In this document: positions 52,608-62,389 of the stretch, piece by piece | Layout of the letters: every line of letters starts with the position of its first letter | Numbering within the stretch: position 1 is the stretch's first letter | Origin: Sporothrix humicola | Lineage: Eukaryota > Ascomycota > Sordariomycetes > Ophiostomatales > Ophiostomataceae | Assembly (NCBI GenBank): GCA_021396245.1 | Contig: WNYE01000001.1 | Coordinates: forward strand, 62,001 to 126,000 | Length of the DNA: 64,000 bases | Direction: 5' to 3' | Translations under genes and position numbers: made by a program | The notes under the pieces: model-generated | Database searches by the model: none | The model's input: only the letters and a program-made list of their open reading frames with translations | What the model was told of the DNA's origin: nothing

Positions 52608-52959
52608 GGTGGTCGGTGGTCTGAGGTGGTGCCGATAATCGTAGGTCGATGCTGCTGCTGCGTCGTGGAGGTGCGATGTCGTTGTTGATGTTGTTGTTTG
52701 TGAAAAGTTTGATTTAATGTTGTGGCTCCGAGGTTGCCTAAATAAACAAACGGAGAGAAAACGGAAAGAACACAAATTACCGAAAGAGGAAGGAACGAGC
52801 GGTGGGGAAAATATTGGTACGCTTCATGACGCAATCAAATTGGTGATGTACGCGTTCCAAATGGTGTAAGAGTATCACATATACCCAGTCGCCAAGTTTC
52901 CCGACAATTTATCCTAGTCATCTTGTCGAGTGCGACAACAACTGTTGAAGTGGCCAAGT

Positions 52960-53386
52960 ACAGGGTGAGGCTATTTCGACCGAGCCCTTTTCCAAAATCG
53001 ACCGCCCCCTGTACAATTAGAGCTCAAATTATAGTGTAATAATACTATTTGCACCGGAAGTTAATTTTTCATATTAATTGTTCAGTGAACACTGCGAATA
53101 CACCTTAAATATAAATCGTGAATATAGTGAATATAATGTTTATTTTATATTAAATACAGTGTTTAGTTTTAATATAAACAGCGAATACAACGAATACAAC
53201 GAATACAGCGATAAAACAAATAATATACGTTATGTTAAAAGTACGCTGTATTTAAAGTATGTGTACGCTATGCTCGCTATAAGTACTCGCTGTAATATGT
53301 TATACATGGGTCTTTGTGTATGTAGCGAATTTGTAGCATTTGTCGCACTATATGTACAGTAGGGGGCGGTCGATTTAGCCTGACCC
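52960..53386. mobile_element. AT-rich element with imperfect terminal inverted repeats
   Basis: Left end GGGTGAGGCTATTTCGACC (52963-52981) pairs with the right end read on the other strand, GGGTCAGGCTAAATCGACC (53386-53368). A second pair, ATCGACCGCCCCCTGTAC (52997-53014) and GTACAGTAGGGGGCGGTCGAT less its central bases (53354-53373), is nested inside. The interior is strongly AT-rich, full of GTGAATA, GCGAATAC and ACGAATAC words, and codes for nothing. Probably a non-autonomous DNA transposon or its RIP-degraded remnant. It lies about 100 bp from the aldolase start. Confidence 0.45.
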
Positions 53387-53482
53387 CGCAACCAGGTCCC
53401 TTTATGATGCCTCAACCCCATTGTACTTGTACGTTTACGCTCAACTGTACATCGCGTCATTACCACCGCACCGCCATCCGCC

Positions 53483-54343
53483 ATGGCTACTCTCCAAATC
53501 TCTCGGCACGATATTGCCAAGATGATCGATCACTCGCTGCTGCATCCCACCATGACCGATGCCGACATTGTCGACGGCCTGCGCATTGCCCGCAAATACG
53601 GCGTCGCAACGGCGTGCATCAAGCCCTACCTGATCCCGCTGGCCGCACAGGAGCTCGCCGGCTGCGATGTGCGCCTGTGCCCCGTCATTGGCTTCCCCCA
53701 CGGGAGCAGCACCACGGCCTCCAAGGTCTTTGAGGCCGACGATGCCGCTGCCGCATGCGCAGAATTTCAGAAATTTCGGGTGGCCGGTAACGACGGCGGC
53801 GGCGTCCAGGGCGTCCAAGGCCCCGCCGAGATCGACATGGTCATCAACATCGGCAAAGCCCTTGGCGGCGACTGGGACTATGTGCGCCGGGAGGTGGCCG
53901 CCGTCAACACGGCGGTCCTGCGCCACGGCGCCGTCCTCAAGGTCATTTTCGAAAACGACTACCTGGACGAGGCCACCATTGTGCGGCTGTGCCAGATCTG
54001 TTCGGACGTCGGCGTGGCCTTTGTCAAGACGAGCACGGGCTACGGGTTTGTCAAGCAGGCCGACACGGGCCTGTACTCGTACGCAGGCGCGACCCTTCCG
54101 CACCTGCGGCTGATGCGCCAGAACAGCACGCCCGCGGTCCAGATCAAGGCGGCGGGCGGTGTGCGCACGCTCGACGACCTGCTGCGCGTGCGGTCGCTTG
54201 GCGTGACACGGATTGGTGCCACAGCAACAGCAGCCATACTGGACGAGGCAGAGCGTCGCGGCATTCCGGAAACGGACCGCATTGACGTGGCCGTGCCGCC
54301 CATGGAGGAGGGCGTACAGGTACAAAATGATCCAGCTTACTAG
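53483..54343 (+). CDS. deoC: Deoxyribose-phosphate aldolase
   Basis: Cleaves 2-deoxy-D-ribose 5-phosphate to acetaldehyde and glyceraldehyde 3-phosphate in deoxynucleoside catabolism; class I, Schiff-base TIM barrel. 286 residues, one exon, start GCCATGGCTA. Conserved residues: MIDHSLLHP (Asp16), VRLCPVIGFPHGSS, AEIDMVINIG (Asp118), VLKVIFEND (Lys153), FVKTSTGYG (Lys182, Schiff-base lysine) and VQIKAAGGVR (Lys222). An insert of about 15 residues (KFRVAGNDGGGVQGVQG, 97-113) sits before the EIDMV strand and is not in bacterial enzymes. It is convergent with family-B copy 5, and a TIR-bearing element occupies its promoter. Confidence 0.95.
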   Translation: MATLQISRHDIAKMIDHSLLHPTMTDADIVDGLRIARKYGVATACIKPYLIPLAAQELAGCDVRLCPVIGFPHGSSTTASKVFEADDAAAACAEFQKFRVAGNDGGGVQGVQGPAEIDMVINIGKALGGDWDYVRREVAAVNTAVLRHGAVLKVIFENDYLDEATIVRLCQICSDVGVAFVKTSTGYGFVKQADTGLYSYAGATLPHLRLMRQNSTPAVQIKAAGGVRTLDDLLRVRSLGVTRIGATATAAILDEAERRGIPETDRIDVAVPPMEEGVQVQNDPAY

Positions 54344-54596
54344 TCAGTGACAAATTTTCATACTCTGGACGCATTTGCCGGTGCCGTACATGCGAAGTTG
54401 AGGAAATGTCCATAATATGTCTTGTCTCTTGTCAGTTCATTTACTCATTTATATCCTCGTACTGCTCTATGCTCTTTCCGTATTTATTCGCGTTTCACCT
54501 TCGGCCTAGGACTTCTCAAATTATTCTTATATATTTTTTCCCTTCAACAATTACTACTGCATTGAACGCATGTAATACACAAAACACTAACTGTCT

Positions 54597-55991
54597 CTAT
54601 CGCGGCTTCAGTGCAAACTGCTTTACGACCTTTTTGTACTCGGCCCGGGCAATCTTGGCCGCCTTGACGGCTTGCTTGGCCGACTTGTGTGCGTGTCTCA
54701 ACAGTTGGATGTCGCTGTCGTCGTCGTTTCCGTTTCGGCCTCCATATGCGTTGCGGTCAAAGATGCCAGCGGCCGTGATGCTCTCCTTTGCGTTTTCCTT
54801 GGCAAACTCCATCTTCCGGCGCCATTTGGCAATTTTGTACGCATAGTCCACTGTGTGGCAGAGCGTCTGTGCCGATTTCACAAGATCCACCGACAAAATC
54901 TCGCCGACGACATACTGCGTGTCGTAGAGCACCTTGTTCTTGTTCATGCCGTTCTTGGTACCCTTGTCGTTCGCGTCCTTGTCTTTGGCGACCTCCCCTT
55001 GGATCACCCCCCTCCGGTCGGCTGCTTCGTTGATGTGGCCCAGAAACCGGTAGTCCAGATCACTTTCCACTTTCTTGCACCGGTGGCTGTGTATGGTCCC
55101 CCGCGTGTCGTAGGCTTCGTCGTTGGACCTTTTCGTGTCGGTCGACAGCCGCTCCCGCAGATCGGACAGTCTCCACCACGTCCCGTGTCCGCCAGTCCGC
55201 GTGAACTCTTTAAACGTTTTCTTTGTGGGGGTCATTTCGGCCTCGGCGTCTTTTTCATTTTCGTCCTCCTCGTCTTTTTCGTCTTCTTCGTCTTCTTCGG
55301 TGTCCGTCTCACTCTTGTAATAGCCATATCTATGCTCGACCCTGGGCTTCATCTTCGAATCCACGGCAAGCGCCGACAGGGGCAGCAGCAGGCCGGCCTC
55401 GACGGCGTAGTCGCGGCACGTCACAACTGTCCACCATGACAAGCTGCCCGCCATCTGGTCCGTGGTCGTCGCCACCTCAACGGCCGTCTGCAGCATCACC
55501 GCCCTCTCCCGCGCAAACTCGTCCTCGTTGGCGACCCTGCCCGTGGTCCTGGGGTACCTCATACCGTTTTTCAGAGTTTTGGCAGCCTCATCAGGCACCA
55601 GGCCAGACCAGTTGTAGATCAGACGCTGAAACGAGTCGACCACGACGGCCGTCGCCTCGTGCAGACGGCAGCCCGCCAGCACGAGCGCGCTGCTGGCGGC
55701 GTGTTCGCGGGCGCGATAGTCACCAAAGCCAGCGGCGGTCATGGCGAGCCTGCGGGGCGGCGGGACAAAGGGCCCGTTGGGCACGGTAATCGGGGTGACG
55801 AGGTCCTTCTTGGATGAGAAGACTGAGGACAGCGCGGAAGGTTTCTTCGTTTTTGTCTTGGTCTTTTTCTTGGGGGCGCGCTGGTAGCCGCCGTAGCCAT
55901 GGTTGTAGTAAAGGCTGTTTTGGGCAACCATGGCGGCGCAGTTAAGCGTTGTAGCGGTATTCAACATAACAATAGTATTGAGGTCCGCCAT
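54597..55991 (-). CDS. Local family B protein, copy 5
   Basis: 464 residues, one exon, start MADLNTIVML. After a basic low-complexity stretch (KKKTKTKTKK) the landmarks are LVTPITVPNGPFVPP, VLAGCRLHEATAVVVDSFQR then LIYNWSGLVPDEAAKTLKN, VMLQTAVEVATTTDQMAGSL, YAVEAGLLLPLSALAVDS, an acidic insert (DTEEDEEDEKDEEDENEKDA), TFKEFTRTGGHGTWW, LCHTVDYAYKIAKWRRKMEF and the terminal helix LLRHAHKSAKQAVKAAKIAR then EYKKVVKQF. Most similar to copy 4, including upstream DNA. Function unknown. Confidence 0.8.
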   Translation of the reverse strand: MADLNTIVMLNTATTLNCAAMVAQNSLYYNHGYGGYQRAPKKKTKTKTKKPSALSSVFSSKKDLVTPITVPNGPFVPPPRRLAMTAAGFGDYRAREHAASSALVLAGCRLHEATAVVVDSFQRLIYNWSGLVPDEAAKTLKNGMRYPRTTGRVANEDEFARERAVMLQTAVEVATTTDQMAGSLSWWTVVTCRDYAVEAGLLLPLSALAVDSKMKPRVEHRYGYYKSETDTEEDEEDEKDEEDENEKDAEAEMTPTKKTFKEFTRTGGHGTWWRLSDLRERLSTDTKRSNDEAYDTRGTIHSHRCKKVESDLDYRFLGHINEAADRRGVIQGEVAKDKDANDKGTKNGMNKNKVLYDTQYVVGEILSVDLVKSAQTLCHTVDYAYKIAKWRRKMEFAKENAKESITAAGIFDRNAYGGRNGNDDDSDIQLLRHAHKSAKQAVKAAKIARAEYKKVVKQFALKPR

Positions 55992-57247
55992 TGTGAAGAA
56001 ATAAAAGGGTTAATAAGTAGAATATACCATACGAGAACAGAAGACAGGAAACGACAAGAAGGCGCTCATCACAGTGTGATATATATACACGAGTCACAGG
56101 AAGAGGAGTACACCAAAAGACTAAACTGCGCTGACATGACGATATGGTCAGGAGGGAGATGTGTTGGTATTCGGCAACCGGCAAGCTGTAAAATATGTAG
56201 CAGAAATACAATAGATACATCTCCAAAATGCATCACACGCACATTCTGTTTAGTTTCTGACTACGCAAATATAGGGCAAGGCTATTTGTCCTCACATGAT
56301 CGCAGGGCTGTGCACAGCGGTCGTAAATAAGAACGGTGGTGGCAAACCACTCCACGCCGGTCGGCGCCGGCAGAGGCTATCCCCCACCACAGCCACAATT
56401 ACTTATGCTTAAATCATCGACGAGGTATACATGACGACACTGTTTATGTTACACGCGACTGAGTGTCCATTGACTACTTGTGATAAGCAGGCGTGGCCGA
56501 GGACAAATTAGTACGTGGGCGTTGATAGAGTGTTGGCTGCTCCTGTTGTTGTAGATCCTGGCTATTGCACTAGATATTAATTTAGTGAAGCATAGCCACA
56601 CAACACCGGTCGCTCCTTCCAACGGTGCTGAGGAGAAACTTGAAATGGCAAGTGCGAATAAATGAATGCCAGTATCCGGAAAGACCGAATGGCACCAGCA
56701 TTCTATTAAGAAGGAAGCAGCTGGTTGTAGTTGTGTGAGGGAATGAACAAACAAACGTTTATGTGAGGAATGAATATTAATCGACGCTGCCAGCTTTGAT
56801 GTATTTATCATATAATTCCATAATTTCTGTTGGTATAAACATATATGAAGTGGGAAGCAAGTTAAAAAGGAAGGCTCGAATGGTGGATATACTTTATCGT
56901 GCGGTGGAACGAAAGGACTCATGAAGTTGTGAGATCGATATCAGTGTAGGAAGGAGCTACCACATCTTTCGCTTTGCAAACTGAACTGACGACACAAGGA
57001 AAGAACGTCCATAGCAACTGCGGCTTTTGTGTCTTTATCATCTATCTTCGTACCTCCTCATGTTGCCATGTCCATTTCCCCTGAATTTATTTTTACACCC
57101 GTCCCCAACCTTTGTAATCTTATTTTATTCTCTGTATCAACATGTGCAAATGTGCAAACACATAGATACACTTCCAACATGACTGTCGATCCTTCCTCCA
57201 GCTTGACCATATGAGATAAACGAACACTGCATTGTTGGCATCCCCCC
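55992..57247. other. Intergenic region; promoter of family-B copy 5
   Basis: Holds the upstream block shared with copy 4 (56212-56336). The rest, to the 3' end of the SET gene, has only short frames without domains. Confidence 0.5.
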
Positions 57248-59705
57248 CTACTGGTACCTATATTTCTCTTCAAACCCCACGTCTGTGCCGTTGCGGACGG
57301 TGTACACTTCCCAGGCCAACATTCTGAGGCTTGCCGAAGCGGAGACTTTGCCCATGACGGCCAGCATCACCGAGGCGCACTGGGCCGGGTAGATGGCCTC
57401 CGCGAGAGCCACCGCATAAGAGCGGTCCACGGTGGCTCTACCGCCGTCGTCGAGTATTATGTTGTAGCCAATGTGCCGCAATTTATCCAAGAAGACGGCA
57501 ATGGCAATCTCTGGGGCCCATACCAACGCGCACCGCCATTCATCGAGCTGGAGGCAGTCTAGACGGGGCAGCGTCCCGTACACCTCGTCGGGATACGTGT
57601 CCAGGATGGCTGCCAAATGGACGGCAGCTTCCTCGTGAACGGCGGCAGGCACGTCCTTTTCGCTGACGAGCCTGCCAGACCTCTTGGCTGAAAGACTGTT
57701 CTCGTGCAGAAAATCCTCTGCCACCCAAGCGGCGATCGCGCGAGTCTCGAGAGCCTGGTCGCCGACGGCAGCATCGGCCGTGCACAGCGCACAATCGCAG
57801 GCGAAGCCATAGCCTGTGCGGAGCTCGTGCATGCGCTGCCCAAAGGGCTTTGTGGGCACCACGTACTTGAAGGAGACTTCCTCGCCCTCTGCCAAGTCGC
57901 GGACGGCGCGGACGATCATCATGTCGCCGATAAACGCGCGGTGGGCGTTGGAAATACAGGCGTGGTTGGCATACGAGGCATGCAGCCAGACGCCAGCACT
58001 ATCGCTGTAGTCGTCGTCGGGCACGGTTGTGTCGCCCGACCAGATGCGAGGGCAGGAGAAGGCGTTGATCTCGACGATGCCTTGGGCGCGAAAGATGTTC
58101 ACCGGTACCATGCCGTCGACGAAAGAGGCCAGACTCGACTTTTCGGCATTGGTTTCGCTGTCAATCTCCTTGACATTCTTGGACCCATCATCGAGCAGAA
58201 AGGATTTGGCGGCCAGAGAGGGATTCCACGCGAGCTTTTCCGCCAGGCCTGCCAAGAGCAAAGTCGTCGACCCTGCCACCAGACGGCCGGTATTGATGTT
58301 GATCAGTGTGCGACGGGATGGCTCGGTGGCGCCAAAACTATTGGTCACCTCGATTGCGTGGGCAATATGGAAGGCCTTCTCGACGAAAACGACCTCGCCG
58401 GCCTTGATGGCCTTTGTCGTGAAGAGGCCGCGCCCTTTGCCCGCGGATGGGCCGGTGCGCGTGTTGGCGAGAAATGAGGCGTGGTCCAGACGCGTGTCCC
58501 GTTTCTTTGTTGTGTCATTGTATGCCTCAGTGGCTGCACGCACCATGGCCGCAAAGTCATAGTCGCCATGCGCCTGCTCATGGATGCGCTGGTTGCACCG
58601 TTGAACACCGGCGATAATATTCTTGGGGTGGTTCTTCTCGGGCTTTTCTTTGTGGAGTGCCAGCGCGGCCTCGAAATGCTTGCGGGCCTGTTCAAAGTCA
58701 CCCAGCCCATATGCCGCTTCGGCCGCCCGGCACAGCGCCTTTGTGTTCTGCTTGATGCTCTGCCTACTCAGGGTACCGTCCTCGGTGGTCACGAGTCCAT
58801 CCAGTGCGTCCTGGATAGCCGTCTCGTACCGTCCCAGATTCAGACGAGCGGCCGCGCGGCTTCGAAGGATCTCCCGGCTGAAATCATAGTTCCCAGAGTC
58901 CATGGCAAGCTTGGGGGCAATCTCATAAGCCTCCGAGTTCAAGGCGTCGGCCAGCCGCCAATCCTGTCTCCCAAAGGCTCGGGTGCCCTCCGCCGTGAGG
59001 TCGCGTGCCTTGTCACGCAGCTTGGCCTCCGGCTCAGGCTCCACACGCCACGCTTCTGGGACTCGGGCGTCACCCGACGGCATCTTGACCAGGTCGAAAG
59101 GATGGTCCACGCGCACACACAATCCTTCGTCCTCTGTAAACTGCAGATACGGCTCCTTGATGGCGACAATGGTGCCCGTTGGCAGAAACGAGTCGGCTTT
59201 CACGTCGAGCATCAGGTTGTACACGGCCAGGCGCTCGACATCGCCGTGCTCGTCCTCGATTGCAGCCTCCACGGCGGTCTCTCGATTCGGTGGTGTAAAT
59301 GTCCGTGCAATCAGCACACGCCCGCGATGGTGCGTCTCGAGCAGGAGCTCGTCGATGCGAATGGGATCCAACTCGGCAAAAGGTGTTGAGCTGGGCTCAT
59401 ATGCTTCGCCGAGAACAGAGGACGAAACTGCCAAACTGCTGCCGTCCTGGAGGGACAATACGGCAAGACTGTGTGACTGAGGACGGGCGCGTTAAGCGAA
59501 ATACATTTAAAATACCTTCGTTCTTAGACATGGGACGGTTTGTACTTACAACATCTGTAAACTCCTTGACAAGAGTTTGCCTCGACCGCTTCAATGCTGG
59601 CCAGGGCTTCTTGCCTCTGTGTTTCTTCGCCGCATCGAGTAGGTCCTTTTGCTGCAGCAAGGCGTCAGCAAGCTCGTCGGTTGTCTCAAAGTGTAATGGA
59701 TCCAT
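57248..59705 (-). CDS. SET-domain protein with TPR-like region (SMYD-related lysine methyltransferase candidate)
   Basis: 794 residues in two exons: 59705-59550 (MDPLHFETTDELADALLQQK start) and 59476-57248; intron 59477-59549 (73 bp, GTAAGT..CTCAG, phase 0), join FTDV|SHSLAVLSLQDG. An N-terminal domain (about 60-200) is followed by TPR-like helices (RSRAAARLNLGRYETAIQDA, ALCRAAEAAYGLGDFEQARK, HFEAALALH) and a split SET domain: GPSAGKGRGLFTTKAIKAGE (about 395), a long insert, HASYANHACISNAHRAFIGD (NHxCxxN, about 555), DLAEGEEVSFKYV and post-SET cysteines in FACDCALC. The MYND zinc finger of true SMYD proteins is not visible. It probably methylates a protein lysine; the target is unknown. Confidence 0.88.
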
Positions 59706-60143
59706 GGTCGGATAAGTAATGCTCTATGGTGAAGTTTAGTCGCTTGTCTGTCTGGAGCGAAAAAGAAAGAGAAAAAAGCAACGAAAGAAAAGAAGAGAAA
59801 ATGAGAAAACATGACCAAGACCTATTGTTCTTCATGCGCGGGAAAGACAGAGCCTCACTTTCTCAGAGAGCCTCAATCTGCGGCTTGCAGATGTCAACGC
59901 AAAACAAGCCAAGCAAACGCAGCTACAAATGCACATGCAGGTAGCCTCGTATGACAGCACACGCGTCACACCCTCCAAGTCTGGATATCCAATAATTTCA
60001 CGGGGCCCAACAGGCAACGATTCCACTGGAGCCTCTCAAAAAAAAAAGAAAAGGATATTCTCTGGCCAGGTTCATCGAAAAAAGTAGGTGCATTCTACCT
60101 ATTCACTCAGTAATTGTAGACGGTCCCGCATCCGACACTTTCT
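59706..60143. other. Intergenic region, no gene seen
   Basis: Begins with the CT-rich (minus-strand) leader of the SET gene; then about 350 bp of unassigned sequence up to the 3' end of the MATE-like gene. Confidence 0.5.
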
Positions 60144-61658
60144 TCACGCCCTGAATACATCCAGTTTGGCCCTCCCGCTGTGCAGCCTCCAGACCCACAG
60201 CGCGACCACGACAACAACGTCCAAGAAACTAAAGACAAGACTTCCGCCAATGACAAACCGGTGGTACGTCCAGGCGTTGTTTACACTCAAAGCCACGGTC
60301 TGGCAGACAATGGCCCACGGCAAGACATAGAGCAAGTTGCTCGCGAGACTCTGGTAGAGGTACCATGGCGGCCGTGTCGCGAGCAGAACCGTGGCAATCT
60401 GCGTGGACGCGGCATAAAACACATAGCACCAGTCAATGGTGCGCCACATGTAGGCGGTGACGTCGGCGACCGCGTCGGAGCCGCTGAGGTAGCGGGCAAA
60501 CGGGCGGGCGCCGCAGAGGGAGAGGACAATGGCGAGGGGGATCTCGACTGTCAGAGCGAGACTGAGGGACGTCAGGGCGGGTCGTACGATTGTGAGTATT
60601 GTCCTATACGAGACAGGTCCCGGCCTTCGGTTGTCGACGCCAATGGTGTGTCGCCAGGATCCCCAGTTGTGGCCGACAAAGGCGAGACTGGTTGCCTCGA
60701 GAGCCTGGACAGGGACCATGACGAGGCCCCAGCGGATGGTGTTGAAGATGCCCCAGGCGGTGGCATAGGTTGTTCCGAGGGCGACAATCGTGCTGACGAG
60801 CCAGAGATAAATGATGTTGCGAATAGCCGACTCGAGCATGGCAACAAGGCCGGGTCGGAGGAGGACTGTCAAGTGGTGGACACTTGGAATGACTGAACGA
60901 GTGTCTTCCACAGGGCCGTCAACAGGTGGACTATTGTCAGGGGACAGATGATCTCGAAGACTGTCTCGCTGGTCGTCGGTTTTTCCTAGATGTCGATTCC
61001 TCCACAGGAAGTAGCCCAGACCGACAAAAGCAGCCGCCAGGTTACACCCCAGCTGTACACCAGCCTGCATGTTCACCGTCGCCTGGTAGTGGCCGACATG
61101 GAAGCGCGAGATGATGAGCAGGTCCAGCACAATGTTGAGCGTCACCTTGACGCTGCTAATCACCAAGGGAACATCCGGCGCGTCGAGTGCGCGAGTCGCA
61201 GCTGCTACAGCCGTCTCCAGTGCAGAGCTGAATGCCGAAAACGCACTGATACGCACATATGTGACACTCGCCGCCCGCACTTCGATCGGGACAAAGACGT
61301 CGGCAAACCGCGCAGCGCCCGCCAGGAAACCGATGCTCATAACGAGGCCGAGCACCGACTGGAAGGCGATCAAAGTGTGCGCCAAACCGAGTCGTTCGCC
61401 CCAAGACCTCGACGACTTGTCGCCGATGACGAGCCACGATGCGCGCGGCAGCCCTTCGTTTAACACTTCGGCAAACACGCCAATGTACGTGTAGACGTCC
61501 GTCGTGACGACCATGGCCGCGTCCATGTCCGCGACCCAGAGCTTGACAAGCGTGCTGTAGAGTGCCGGCAGCACAAACGCCGCGGCGTTGAACAGCAGCG
61601 CGCCGGCATACGACGAGCGGGAGAGCCGGTTGAAGAGGCGGGGTTTTGGGGGGTCCAT
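60144..61658 (-). CDS. MATE-like multidrug/toxin efflux transporter
   Basis: 504 residues, one exon, about 12 hydrophobic segments (for example ALLFNAAAFVLPALYSTLVK, LGLVMSIGFLAGAARFADVF, VTLNIVLDLLII, GCNLAAAFVGLGYFLW, VVVVALWVW) in two halves separated by a hydrophilic loop (residues about 225-260, DDQRDSLRDHLSPDNSPPV). The P-V-x-A-L-E-A-T-S-L-A-F-V-G segment and the intra-helix Asp in NIVLDLLI resemble fungal MATE/polysaccharide-export fold proteins. I am confident it is a polytopic transporter, less so of the family. No signal peptide and no neighbouring biosynthetic genes that would name a substrate. Confidence 0.6.
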   Translation of the reverse strand: MDPPKPRLFNRLSRSSYAGALLFNAAAFVLPALYSTLVKLWVADMDAAMVVTTDVYTYIGVFAEVLNEGLPRASWLVIGDKSSRSWGERLGLAHTLIAFQSVLGLVMSIGFLAGAARFADVFVPIEVRAASVTYVRISAFSAFSSALETAVAAATRALDAPDVPLVISSVKVTLNIVLDLLIISRFHVGHYQATVNMQAGVQLGCNLAAAFVGLGYFLWRNRHLGKTDDQRDSLRDHLSPDNSPPVDGPVEDTRSVIPSVHHLTVLLRPGLVAMLESAIRNIIYLWLVSTIVALGTTYATAWGIFNTIRWGLVMVPVQALEATSLAFVGHNWGSWRHTIGVDNRRPGPVSYRTILTIVRPALTSLSLALTVEIPLAIVLSLCGARPFARYLSGSDAVADVTAYMWRTIDWCYVFYAASTQIATVLLATRPPWYLYQSLASNLLYVLPWAIVCQTVALSVNNAWTYHRFVIGGSLVFSFLDVVVVVALWVWRLHSGRAKLDVFRA

Positions 61659-61887
61659 CTTGTTGTGAGTTGGGTTGATGATGAACAGTTGATGCGAACG
61701 AGGAGGAAACGAAAGGAAGACTCCTCATTTTATCGTTGTCCTCACATGAAAGGCGGGGTTGTTGCGTGCAAGTCGAAAAAGAACCTCTGGGTACGAAGTA
61801 CATTCATGACGCCAAGCATCTGTAAGCCAAGGTTGCGCGGTGTATTATTACAGAGAAAGTAAGGTAGTCAACTATTATTACAGGGAT

Positions 61888-62371
61888 GTTACAGTGGGTG
61901 GGTCCGCCGTGTTAGTGCGCGGGCGTACCCGGCGCTACTAAATCCACACAGGGTCGTCAATCAAATTGGAAAGAGCTCCCGGTGCCACAAAGCTTCCGTT
62001 TCTTTTCCGTTTCCACCGTGAATACGGCTACCGTTAACTTTACCGCCCCCTTTTACCATATATACCGCGCCTTTGGCGGCGTGATGACATAAAAATCACT
62101 TAAAATCTCGTTTATTCACACAGCCTCTGCCGAGACGGTGGATCTACACAGCTAATGAGTCAAGGTTAAAGGTTAAAGGTTTATATAAAAGTTAAAGAAA
62201 GAGTTGGATTGAATGTTAAAGGTGAGGTCAAAGGTACCGTTGAGGTTAAATGTTGGAGCTCTTTTTTTCATTTCTTTTTTGTCTTTTTTGTTTCTTTTTG
62301 TTTTGTGATTGTTTACTGGTAAATAGTGGTTTAAACAGTGTTGTACTAAATTTTAACCGCACCGCTGTAAC
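61888..62371. mobile_element. Possible inverted-repeat element
   Basis: GTTACAGTGGGTGGGT (61888-61903) is matched on the other strand by GTTACAGCGGTGCGGT (62371-62356), 13 of 16. The interior is non-coding and has repeated GTTAAAG words (62164-62250) and a T-rich tract. No clear target duplication is seen, so this could be chance. Confidence 0.25.
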
Positions 62372-62389
62372 TTATGCCCAAAGCGGGGT

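Noticed and set aside
56449..56922. 157-residue minus-strand frame
   Set aside because: No domain, no typical start context, AT-rich intergenic composition.
62164..62250. Telomere-like GGTTAAAGGTTAAAG repeats
   Set aside because: Not the fungal TTAGGG unit, irregular and internal to the window; more likely simple repeat within an insertion.
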